Shown piece by piece: positions 31,254-39,228 of a stretch of 39,228 nucleotides of DNA (position 1 is its first letter; each line of letters begins with the position of its first letter). A program made the translations under genes and the position numbers. The stretch lies in contig CAMQYY010000007.1 in the NCBI GenBank assembly GCA_947039515.1, forward strand, positions 1 through 39,228, given 5' to 3'. Source of the DNA: an uncultured Ureaplasma sp. GTDB lineage: Bacteria > Bacillota_I > Bacilli_A > Mycoplasmatales > Mycoplasmoidaceae. Below the pieces are notes generated by a model. It was not told the DNA's origin. It saw only the letters and a program-made list of their open reading frames with translations, and made no database searches.

Positions 31254-32606
31254 ATGATTAATAATAGTGACAATCTACTAAATAATGAAAACATTGAAAA
31301 TTTCAATAATAATAAAATAAATAAAGAACAATTTTTTACAAAAAAAAGAATAATAATCGGATTTTTTCTTTCTCTTTTTTCAATAACTTTTATTGCTTTA
31401 ATATCAATTTTTGCTTTTAATATTAATTTCAATGATATCGGATATTTATTTGATTTAGGTATTGAAAATTGAGGGTTATCAATAGCAATAACTTTCTTTT
31501 TTTTGATTTTTCTTTTTACTTTTTATAGCATATGATCAAAAATATTTGTTCTTAGGAAAAGATTATATAGTATTAGTACAATTAGAATTAAATGATATGA
31601 GTGAATATCATTTGCTGCAATTTCAACATTTATAGCTGTAATAACTCCATTTGCCATTGGTTCTGAGCCATATAATATTTTTTGATTTAAATCAAAAGGA
31701 GTTGCAATATCTGATATATCAGCAATAGTAGCTTCTAATGGATTGTTAAACTCTCTTTCACAAATTTTAATTACATGACCATCATTTTTTATAATAGCTA
31801 GTGATTATTCTACTTTTAGTAGTAATTCATTTTGACAAGCTGCTTTTTGATTAGGATTTATTGGATTAATATTTGATTTATTGAGCTTTTTAATGTGAGG
31901 ATTTTTAGGTTATAGCAGAAGAGTTCATTTTTGAGTTAATTACCTTCTTAATTTTTTTAAAATGAAAATGAAAATGAGTTATTTAACAAAAGATGAAATA
32001 TATGAAAAATTTAGAACAAATGCTATTTTCAAAAAACAGTTTGTTGGATTATTTAAGGATTATAAAACAACAACATTAATTATCATTATAGGGTTATTTT
32101 GAAATATTTTTTTCTATTCAACATTATTATTATCTTTTCTTTTAATTCAAGATAAAAGTGTTCATATGGATTATTTCAATTTATTTAATTATGTAAATGT
32201 ATCAACAACAGCAAATAATTGAGTGCCTATACCAGGTGGTGAAGGTACTTTACAAATGTTATTAACTTGATTTATTACTCCAGATATTAATGCATCTAAT
32301 CCAAGCTTACCACCTGATATTGATTGAACAACATTCTCTAATAGTGGTATCTTTATTTGAAAATTTACAACATCTTATATACCTACTATGTGTTTTGCTA
32401 TTTTTATTCCTATTGAAATAAAAATGCTTCATAATAGAAAATCATATATAAAAAATATTTTTAAATCAGAAAAAAAACACAATGATGATCTAATTTCTAA
32501 TAATGTACCTGAAGATATTAACAATATACCAAATGAAAAAAATCTAATTCAAGAACAAGACCCATTTTCTAATACAAGTAATATTGCTGATTCCTCCGAT
32601 AAATAA
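31254..32606 (+). CDS. Multi-pass membrane protein, UPF0104 / LPG-flippase-like
   Basis: A 450-aa protein with a hydrophilic Asn-rich N-terminus of about 40 residues, roughly eight membrane helices, and a charged acidic tail of about 60 residues at the C-terminus. The late segment STTANNWVPIPGGEGTLQML matches the conserved 'P-x-PGG-x-G-x-x-E' loop of the UPF0104 family (YbhN, and the membrane half of MprF, which flips lysyl-phosphatidylglycerol). There is no aminoacyl-transferase domain, so it is not full-length MprF. Function in mollicutes is unknown; lipid or glycolipid flipping is the best guess. Many TGA Trp codons. It heads miaA-hemW. Confidence 0.6.
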
Positions 32607-32638
32607 AAGTTATTTTTTACTTAATTTAAGGTATTTAT

Positions 32639-33544
32639 ATGGAAAAAGTTATCATAATAGTTGGGGCTACAGCTACAAAAAAATCTTATTTAGCTATGGA
32701 AATATCTAAAATATTTGACACTGAAATAATAAGTGCTGATGCTTTTCAAATATATAAAGAACTAAATATTGGAATAAATAAACCAAGTTCTCAAAATCTT
32801 AGCAGTGTTAAACATCATTTTGTTAATGAAAAAAATATTAATGATAATTGAAATATAAAAATTTTTCAAGAAATAGCTACAAAAAAAATATCTGAAATCA
32901 TCAAAAAAAATAAAATTCCAATTATTTGTGGTGGGAGTAATTTATATATTGATGCATTGATTAAAGGTTATGATTTAAATGATAATATTTCTAGAAATGA
33001 AATAGATATTTTTGACAATAAAACGAATCAAGAACTTTTTGATTATATTTTTAAATATAATCAAAATCTATTAGAAAAAATTAACATTAATAATAGAAAA
33101 AGATTAATAAGAGCCTGTCAATTAATTTTTTCAAATAAATTACCATTAATTTCAAATAAGAACAATAATAATGAATATATTTATGATGTTTTAATTATTC
33201 ACACAGTACGAAATAGAGAAAAACTGTATGAAGTTATTAATAATAGAACTGATATTATGATTCAAAATAATTGAAAGAAAGAAGTAGAAAATCTTTTTTT
33301 AAAATATCCTAATATCAAAGAATTAAACTCCTTTAGAGCAATAGGATATGATATTATTCTTGATGCAATTATTAGCAAAAAAAATATAGATATTGAAAAA
33401 ATTAAACAAAAAACAAGAAATCTAGCAAAAAAACAATTAACTTGAATTAATAATAAAACAAAAGTTGATATAGATTTCAATATTGATGAAGACAGTATAG
33501 ATTTAGTTATTAATAAAGTTAATGAATTTATTAAAAGGAAATAA
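32639..33544 (+). CDS. miaA: tRNA dimethylallyltransferase
   Basis: Adds the isopentenyl group from DMAPP to A37 of tRNAs that read UNN codons. The 301-aa protein has SADAFQIYKELNIGINKPS, VKHHFVNE, CGGSNLYIDALIKGYDL, NNRKRLIRACQ, RAIGYD and the C-terminal TRNLAKKQLTW, all family signatures. The P-loop is unusual: GATATKKS (9-16) where the family has GPTAxGKT/S, so the Gly before the catalytic Lys is Lys14. Lys15 and Ser16 remain. Its substrate comes from the MEP pathway represented here by dxr and ispG. AAGG at 32629 serves the ATG; hemW starts one base after the stop. Confidence 0.9.
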
Positions 33545-33545
33545 A

Positions 33546-34595
33546 ATGACGGAACATTTATATATCCATATCCCGTTTTGTAGCAACATTTGTTCATATT
33601 GTGATTTTCCTAGATTAAAAACAAATAATCAGGATTTAATTAAAAAGTATCTTGATAAACTAATATTAAATTTAAAATTAACAAGTGTTAAACACCAATA
33701 TAAAACTATCTATATTGGTGGAGGAACTCCTAATTATTTAAATGAAATTGATTTAGATTATCTTTTGAGAAATTTAAAACAATACCTAAATAAAAATGAA
33801 TATGAATTTACAATTGAATTAAATCCCGAACTTGTAACTAAAAAACAAGTTCTAATTTTAGCAAGAAATAAAATAAATAGAATATCAATAGGTGTTCAAA
33901 CTTTTAATACAAGTATTTTAAAAAAAATGAACAGGAATCATAATAAAAATAATGTCATTGATGCAATTAATTTTTTGAAAAAATCTAATATAAATAATAT
34001 TTCATTGGATTTTATTTATGGTTTTAATGACTTAAAAAATGATGATTTAGATGAAAGTTTTCATTTTATTTCAAAATATGAAATTAATCATGTTTCTTTT
34101 TATGCTTTAGAAGTAAAAACAAACTCTATTTTAAATAAGCAAAAATATAGAACTAATGAGGAATTAATTGAAGAACAATTAGTGTATATTGAAGATAATT
34201 TAAATGAATTAAAATATTTAAGATATGAAATATCAAATTGAACAACCAATTCAAAATATGAATCTGTGCATAATAAAGCTTATTGGTTGTCAAATGATTG
34301 GAAAGCAATAGGTTATGGTTCATCAGGGTTTGAAAATAGAAATGTGTATCAAAATTCAAATAATTTTGATTCAGAATATTTAACATTTGAAAAAATCACG
34401 ATAAAAGATTATTATTTTCAAATTTTAATGATGGGCTTAAGATTAAATTCTGGTATTGATTTAAGTATTGAAAAAAATAAAAAAGCTTATGAAATGTATC
34501 AAAAAAAAATAACAAATTGTCAAATTAAAAACAACATGTTATTTTGTGATAATCCAAATTTATTAAATGATATTTTAATAAATTTACTTGATTAA
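33546..34595 (+). CDS. hemW: HemW-like radical SAM protein
   Basis: A 349-aa radical-SAM enzyme of the HemN/HemW family. The cluster motif is C12-x3-C16-x2-C19 (CSNICSYC), preceded by YIHIPF and followed by YIGGGTPNYL, ELNPE, RISIGVQTFN, and the C-terminal HNKAYWLSNDWKAIGYGSSG. HemW in other bacteria is a haem chaperone, not the coproporphyrinogen oxidase it is often called. The start at 33546 has AAAAGG close upstream; an earlier in-frame ATG at 33522 lies inside miaA. Two rare TGG codons occur. Its last 12 bases overlap the end of convergent ktrA. Confidence 0.92.
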
Positions 34596-35264
34596 AATTA
34601 ATTTCTTCTTTATTTCAGCCAAATTATCATTACTACAAAGGATATATAGTTGATCTAATTTTTGTAATATAATATCCTTAAAATCAAATAATAGATTTTG
34701 TTGTCCAATATCATTTTTCTTTAATGCAACAACTTTATACTTAGAACTTGAAACAATTTTTTGTAAATCTTCAATTTTTATTCCGATAATATCAGGATTT
34801 TTAACAACAAATTTAATGAAAGCATAGTCAGTCCCTTTAGAAATAATTTCATATTCTTCATTCATAATTTGATCAACAACTTGAATAGCAGTATTATGCT
34901 CTGGAAAAACAATTGTTTTAGGTCCTAATGTCTTCATAACTCTTTTATGTACTTTATTCTGTACTTTAGCTACAATATTTTTAATACCTAAGTCTCTTAA
35001 GTTCACACAAGTCATGATAGAACCCTCTATATTACTCATACCAACAATAACATAATCAGCCTTTTTAATAGCTGTTGATGCTAAAGCTTCAAAATTAGTT
35101 GTATCCAAAACAAGAGCAGTATGGAAATCATGAATATTTTGAATACCATTCAATAATGATTCATTAATGTCAACAACAGTTACTTGAATACCATGTTCAT
35201 GAAAACTCTGAGCCGCAGATAAACCAAACCTACCCATTCCTATAACAAAAACATTTTTAACCAC
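34584..35264 (-). CDS. ktrA: K+ uptake regulatory subunit KtrA (TrkA-type RCK protein)
   Basis: Cytosolic gating ring of the Ktr potassium channel, binding ATP/ADP (and, in relatives, NADH). The 226-aa protein has the RCK_N Rossmann loop GMGRFG (9-14) and VVDINE, then an RCK_C domain (about 135-226) that in KtrA/KtrC proteins is a c-di-AMP receptor. It starts with GTG, the only non-ATG start I assign, with AGAGGT well placed upstream. Divergent from its partner ktrB, with 58 bases between. Convergent overlap of 12 bases with hemW. Confidence 0.93.
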   Translation of the reverse strand: MVKNVFVIGMGRFGLSAAQSFHEHGIQVTVVDINESLLNGIQNIHDFHTALVLDTTNFEALASTAIKKADYVIVGMSNIEGSIMTCVNLRDLGIKNIVAKVQNKVHKRVMKTLGPKTIVFPEHNTAIQVVDQIMNEEYEIISKGTDYAFIKFVVKNPDIIGIKIEDLQKIVSSSKYKVVALKKNDIGQQNLLFDFKDIILQKLDQLYILCSNDNLAEIKKKLILIK

Positions 35265-35281
35265 GATATTACCTCTTTATA

Positions 35282-35309
35282 TTGCAATTTTATCTTTATA
35301 ATATACAAT
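35282..35309 (+). promoter_or_regulatory. Promoter of the ktrB-rlu-folD unit
   Basis: TTGCAA (35282-35287), 16-base spacer, TACAAT (35304-35309), ending 13 bases before the ktrB ATG. A TATAAT also lies at 35297-35302. No Shine-Dalgarno precedes ktrB, so its leader would be only about 7 bases or absent. Confidence 0.5.
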
Positions 35310-35322
35310 AATTAATTATATT

Positions 35323-37005
35323 ATGAAACCAATAGATATGGGAAACAAGTTAAAAGATAAGTTTTCTAAAAAAAATATTAAGAATACATTTGGACGTAAA
35401 AATATAAAAGGTTTAATTTTCGGAACTTCTGTTACTAAAAAGATGTTTAGAATATATTTCCTCTTACTTTTAATTTTTGCTATTTTATTATATTTACCAA
35501 TTTCTTTTCGAAGCTTTAGTCAAAACGGATTTATAGACTATTATGATAACTCATATCACTTTATCTATCAAAATCCAGATTTAACCTTTAATCCAGATTA
35601 CACTTTTAATTTTTTCGATGCTTTGTTTATTTCCTTTAGTGCTTTTACTAATACAGGACTCTCTATTGGGCACCCTGTCCAAATATTTTCTGTTTTTGGT
35701 TCCATAGTTTTAATGTTTGCTATTCAATTAGGCGGATTTGGAATTATGTTCTTTGTTTTTATTTTTTGAAAAATGGTTAATAAGCTTGATAAATTATCTA
35801 TTAATAATATGCTTTTAGCCCAATCAGAAAAAGGTAATACTAAAATAGGTGATACACCAAAAATGCTTGGTAGATCTACTCTTTGAATTTTAACAATTGA
35901 AATAGTATTTGCATTTATTTACTCTTTATGATTTTATACACAACCTGCTTTCTTGCAAGTAATGGGAGACAATGGATTTTTAACTAATAGTGCAGAAAGT
36001 AATCATTTTTATGGTAACTATGGTAATTCACTATTTGCAGGTTTCTTTCATTCAATATCATCAATTAATAATGCAGGTTTTGATATTATAGGTTCATCAT
36101 CTTTAGCGCCATATCGTTACGGACCACACAATTTCTTTTTATTTTTAACATCTATTGAGTTCATTGTTGGTGGAATAGGTTTCCCTATTTTATACGATAT
36201 AGTTAATAAGTTCAAAATGGAAAGAACCCATAAAATAAAAATTTTTAAAAGAACTTGAGGAGTAGGTCAAATTAAGTTTGATAAACTACATAAATTTTCT
36301 TTATTTACAAAAATATCAGTAAGTACTTATTTTATAGTATCGCTTATAGCAATACCATTAACATTATTATTTGAAATGACACCTGGATTTGGACCATCCT
36401 TATTTTGAACTTCCGAAATACAAGGTCTTAGTCAAAGTGATAAAATTATGCAATTAGTATTTCAAAGTTTTTCAACAAGATCAGCAGGTTTTTCTACTTT
36501 TAATCTAGAGCATTTAAATCCTGCAACAAAGTGACTATTTTCTGTATTAATGTTTATTGGTGGTTCACCTTCATCGACAGCTGGTGGTATTAGAACAACA
36601 ACTTTATGTATTTGTTTAATTGGTATTATTTCAAAACTAAAAGGAAAAAGTGATATTGTTATATTTAAAAGAAGAATTACTGAATTAGACTCAATTAATT
36701 CATATGTAATATTATTTGTTGGATTTATAATAGTTGGTATCGGTGGATTTATTCTTTCATTTTCAACATTTAATACAGCATCGTCTGTTTTTACAAATGC
36801 AATCTTTTTATCATCATCAGCATTTGGAACAACTGGATTAAGTGTTATGAATATAGAACATATAGATCCTTTTGGTAAAATCTATTTGATGATATTAATG
36901 TTTATTGGTCAATTCAGTATTTCATCAACAATTCTTTCTTTCAATAGAAAAAAACTTAAATCTAATAGATTTAGATATTTAACTGAAAATGTTAAAATTG
37001 GATAA
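35323..37005 (+). CDS. ktrB: K+ uptake channel subunit KtrB (TrkH/KtrB family)
   Basis: Membrane pore that imports K+, with Na+ dependence in relatives. The 560-aa protein shows the four pore repeats of the family, each with its filter glycine: FTNTGLS, INNAGFD, STRSAGFST and FGTTGLS. GGSPSSTAGGIRTTT before the last membrane pair is a hallmark. It is longer than Bacillus KtrB (about 445) because of an N-terminal basic stretch of about 35 residues and extra loops. Several TGA Trp codons. No Shine-Dalgarno at 35323; the ATG at 35338 is an in-frame alternative. With divergent ktrA it should form a complete Ktr system. Confidence 0.94.
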
Positions 37006-37013
37006 ATTTAACT

Positions 37014-37955
37014 ATGAAAAATTTTATAATCACAGCTAATGATAATATGAAGAGAATTGATAATTTTTTAATGAAATTGTTACCTCATTTATCTCGAAAT
37101 GAAATATTTGCCTTATTAAGAAATAATAAAGTAAAAGTCAATGGAAAAAAAACCCAACATGATTATCGTTTATCTTTTAATGATTCAATTGATATTTATT
37201 TAAATGATGAATATTTTGAAACTAAAATAAATGATTTGTTTAAATTAACAAAAAATGATTTAAACATTATTTTTGAAGATAAAAATATCATTTTACTAAA
37301 TAAACCTATAGGTTTGATCACTCATGAAGATAATAAAGAAAAAATTCACACTCTATTAAATAAATTAAAACTATATATGCTTGAATCAAAACAATGAAAC
37401 CCTGAAATAGAGCAAACATTTGAACCTAGCTTATGTAATAGATTAGATAGAAACACTTCTGGCATTGTTATTGCAGCTAAAAATATTGAAGCCCTTAGAA
37501 ACCTTAATGAAATCATTAAAAATAATGAAGTTAAAAAATTCTACTACTCTGTTGTTTATAATAAAATTCCCAAAAAGGAAGATACTTTATATGCATATCA
37601 TCAAAAAGATGTTCATAAGAACATTGTAAAAATAGTTGATTCACCTCAAGTAGGATATAAAAAAATTATTACTAAATACAAAATAATCAAATCAACAGAT
37701 AAATATAGCGTACTTGAAGTTGAACTCTTAACGGGTAGAACTCATCAAATAAGAGCTCATCTTTCATTTTTAAAACACCCTATTATTGGTGATAATAAAT
37801 ACTCAAATAAATATATTGATAAAGATAGTAGATTCAAAACACAATTATTAGTTTCTTATAAAATAATTTTTAAAACAACTAATGATTATTTTAAGTATTT
37901 AAATAATAAGGAATTTAAACTAAATAAAATTTGATTTTTAGATAAATTTTTATAG
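37014..37955 (+). CDS. RluA-family pseudouridine synthase (RluC/RluD-like)
   Basis: Converts specific uridines of 23S rRNA to pseudouridine. The 313-aa protein starts with an S4 RNA-binding domain (RIDNFLMKLLPHLSRNEI, KVKVNGKK), then the catalytic domain with NKPIGLITH, the catalytic Asp145 in CNRLDRNTSGIV (the family His is Asn142 here), and LLTGRTHQIRAHL. Two TGA encode Trp, restoring full length. It lies 8 bases after ktrB and 7 before folD. S4 domain and length favour RluC or RluD over RluA; the exact rRNA target cannot be told from sequence. Confidence 0.9.
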
Positions 37956-37962
37956 GATTATT

Positions 37963-38814
37963 ATGCATCATAAAATACTTTCAGGTTCATATTTATCTGA
38001 AAAAATAAATCTAAATTCAAAAAAAACAATTAATAAGTTAATTAGTGAAAATAAGAGGATTCCTTCAATAGTATTCATTTTAACTAATCAAAATGAATCT
38101 AATAATATTTTCATTAGAAATAAAATGAAAATAGCAGAATTAATTGGAGTAAAGACCACTCTATTAATTTTTGAAGAAATAACAACTAAAAACTTGATTG
38201 ATGAAATAAGCAAATTAAATAATGATTCATTGATAGATGGAATTCTATTACAATTACCACTAAATGATAACCTTGATCAACATCTTATTTTTAATGCAAT
38301 CAATCCAAATAAGGATGTTGATTGTTTCAATAGACTTAATGTTGGTGATTTTTATCTAGATTCAAAATATAACAATTTAATATCTCCAACAATTAAAGGA
38401 GTCATAGAATTATTAAAATTTAATAAAATTAAAATTGAATCAAAAAATATTGTTATCATGAATAGATCAAATTTAATAGGAAAACCCCTTGCTAATTTAC
38501 TTTTAAGAGAAAATGCAACGGTTACTATTTGTCATTCCAAAACAAAAAATTTAAAATCAATAACAAAAAATGCTGATATCCTGATAACAGCTATTTCTCA
38601 ACCCAACTTTATTAATTCAAGTTTTGTCAAAAAGAATTCAATTTTAATTGATATTTCAGTAAATAAGTTTGAAAGTAAAATATGTGGTGATGTTGATTTT
38701 GATGATGTTATTAATATTGTAAAATATATAACCCCAGTACCAAGGGGAATAGGACCATTAACAATTGCTTTTCTATTCCAAAATTTATTAGATTTATATA
38801 AAAAAAATAATTAA
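37963..38814 (+). CDS. folD: FolD: methylenetetrahydrofolate dehydrogenase/cyclohydrolase (diverged)
   Basis: Interconverts methylene-, methenyl- and formyl-tetrahydrofolate, supplying formyl-THF and balancing the methylene-THF used by MnmG. The 283-aa protein keeps the catalytic Lys54, DGILLQLPL (92-100), KDVD, RSNLIGKPLANLLL, GDVDF and TPVP. Several near-invariant residues differ: Phe50 for Tyr, Cys121 for Gly in KDVDG, Asn167 for Gly in VGRS, Ser212 for Gly in the AVG strand, and TPVPRGIGPLT for PGGVGPMT. AGGA lies just upstream of the ATG. Identity as FolD is clear; whether both activities remain is open. Last gene before a palindrome terminator. Confidence 0.9.
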   Translation: MHHKILSGSYLSEKINLNSKKTINKLISENKRIPSIVFILTNQNESNNIFIRNKMKIAELIGVKTTLLIFEEITTKNLIDEISKLNNDSLIDGILLQLPLNDNLDQHLIFNAINPNKDVDCFNRLNVGDFYLDSKYNNLISPTIKGVIELLKFNKIKIESKNIVIMNRSNLIGKPLANLLLRENATVTICHSKTKNLKSITKNADILITAISQPNFINSSFVKKNSILIDISVNKFESKICGDVDFDDVINIVKYITPVPRGIGPLTIAFLFQNLLDLYKKNN

Positions 38815-38841
38815 AAATTAATTAATTTTTAATTATTTTTT
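38802..38841. terminator. 40-bp perfect palindrome, likely two-way terminator
   Basis: Bases 38802-38841 are fully self-complementary around 38821/38822, all A and T. It spans the stop codons of folD (38812-38814) and of the convergent gene (38822-38824), with A-runs left and T-runs right, so it could end both transcripts. An all-AT stem is weaker than a GC-rich one. Confidence 0.6.
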
Positions 38842-39228
38842 CCTTCGATACCACATTACCATTTCTATCTTTTTCAGTAATTTCAATATCATTTTCAGAT
38901 AAGCTTTTTATTTTATTAATAGCTTCTTCTTTTGTGTCAAAAACATATTCAATATTCTCACCAGATTCAGATAATCTTTTTATTTTTCACTTAGTTTTTA
39001 TTTTCTGATCGCTATTTTTTATCTCAACATCATTAGATTCAACTTTTTTACTATTTTTAATATCATTAGATTCATTATTTACATAATTCATTTGGATAAT
39101 TTCATTATTCTCGGTATTAATAGAATCATTTTTCTCTTCATGAGTATTATCTAAAATAGGAATAGATTTAGCCTCCTCTTTAGAAATATCATTAGATTCA
39201 TTATTTACATAATTCATTTGGATAATTT
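38822..39228 (-). CDS. Repeat-rich protein with DUF2188-like C-terminus, 5' part outside window
   Basis: Only the C-terminal 135 or so residues are in the window; the frame is open to the right edge. The visible N-terminal part is acidic, Asn/Ser/Glu-rich and repetitive: MNYVNNESNDI occurs twice, 42 residues apart, and ESNDV a third time. It looks disordered. The last 55 residues (KTKWKIKRLSESGENI, then FDTKEEAINKIKSLSE and NGNVVSKEKI) form a compact alpha/beta pattern like DUF2188, a small domain of unknown role seen in many mollicute proteins. One TGA is Trp at the junction. The ATG inside the repeat (39217) is not taken as the start because the repeat continues upstream. Function unknown. 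Confidence 0.7.
39060..39228 (-). repeat. 126-bp tandem repeat in coding sequence
   Basis: Bases 39060-39102 and 39186-39228 are identical over 43 bases with a period of 126 bp (42 codons). The match runs to the window edge, so the array probably continues. A shorter echo of the same words lies around 39028-39042. The repeat is in frame within the partial gene. Confidence 0.85.

Noticed and set aside
33522..33545. Earlier in-frame ATG for hemW
   Set aside because: It lies inside miaA and would add residues absent from the family. The ATG at 33546 has AAAAGG in good position and begins just before the conserved YIHIPF.
39027..39228. CRISPR-like array at the right edge
   Set aside because: The repeats are in frame within a protein, have a 126-bp period and encode the same peptide. 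The segments between them are coding too.

Overview
The window comes from a mollicute (wall-less relative of the Firmicutes) that reads UGA as tryptophan (genetic code 4). Under the standard code almost every long gene breaks at TGA. With TGA read as Trp, complete proteins of the expected family length appear (PolC 1434 aa, MnmG 608, enolase 432, KtrB 560). TGG is rare: I noticed it only in secE, one glycosyltransferase and hemW. The sequence is strongly AT-rich and packed, with most gaps under 100 bases and none over 300. I found no tRNA, rRNA, transposase, phage gene or CRISPR array. Lineage inside the UGA=Trp mollicutes cannot be fixed by eye. Retention of two MEP isoprenoid genes (dxr, ispG) and a SigH-like factor beside rpmG-secE-nusG argues against the most reduced mycoplasmas and would fit a Spiroplasma-, Hepatoplasma- or M. 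penetrans-like organism.

Layout. 1-1347: DEAD-box RNA helicase (minus, cut by the left edge inside a repeated Arg/Gly-rich tail). 1525-3248: a GT4 glycosyltransferase convergent with an ECF S-component-like membrane protein; both stops lie in one TTAA. 3325-13113: a long plus-strand block tsf-pyrH-frr-cdsA-dxr-polC-ispG, the Bacillus order with uppS, rseP and proS missing. 13152-16048: deoD-eno-alpha/beta hydrolase. 16062-20632: a minus-strand operon transcribed cdaA-mgtE-mnmG-rsmG, with overlapping or nearly touching genes. 20814-22912: a SigH-like sigma factor with its own terminator, then rpmG-secE-nusG, in the order of the Bacillus sigH region. 22928-25717: a 929-aa predicted surface protein (minus). 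25795-31152: dut, GT2 glycosyltransferase, a second paralogous alpha/beta hydrolase, parA, tyrS, metK. 31254-34595: UPF0104-like membrane protein, miaA, hemW. 34584-38814: divergent ktrA and ktrB (K+ uptake), then a pseudouridine synthase and folD. 38822-39228: the C-terminal end of a repeat-containing protein (minus), cut by the right edge.

Links between genes. dxr and ispG make IPP/DMAPP and MiaA uses DMAPP on tRNA. MetK makes SAM, the cosubstrate of RsmG and cofactor for the radical-SAM protein HemW. FolD balances one-carbon folates, and MnmG uses methylene-THF. CdaA makes c-di-AMP, a known regulator of Ktr potassium uptake; both are present, and cdaA is co-transcribed with the Mg2+ channel gene mgtE. 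PyrH, CdsA, DeoD and Dut cover nucleotide and phospholipid supply. Points most worth a second look: the SigH-like factor, the MEP-to-MiaA link with a non-canonical MiaA P-loop, the diverged FolD, the PolC PHP domain with lost metal ligands, candidate leaderless genes, and the two repeat-rich protein tails at the window edges.
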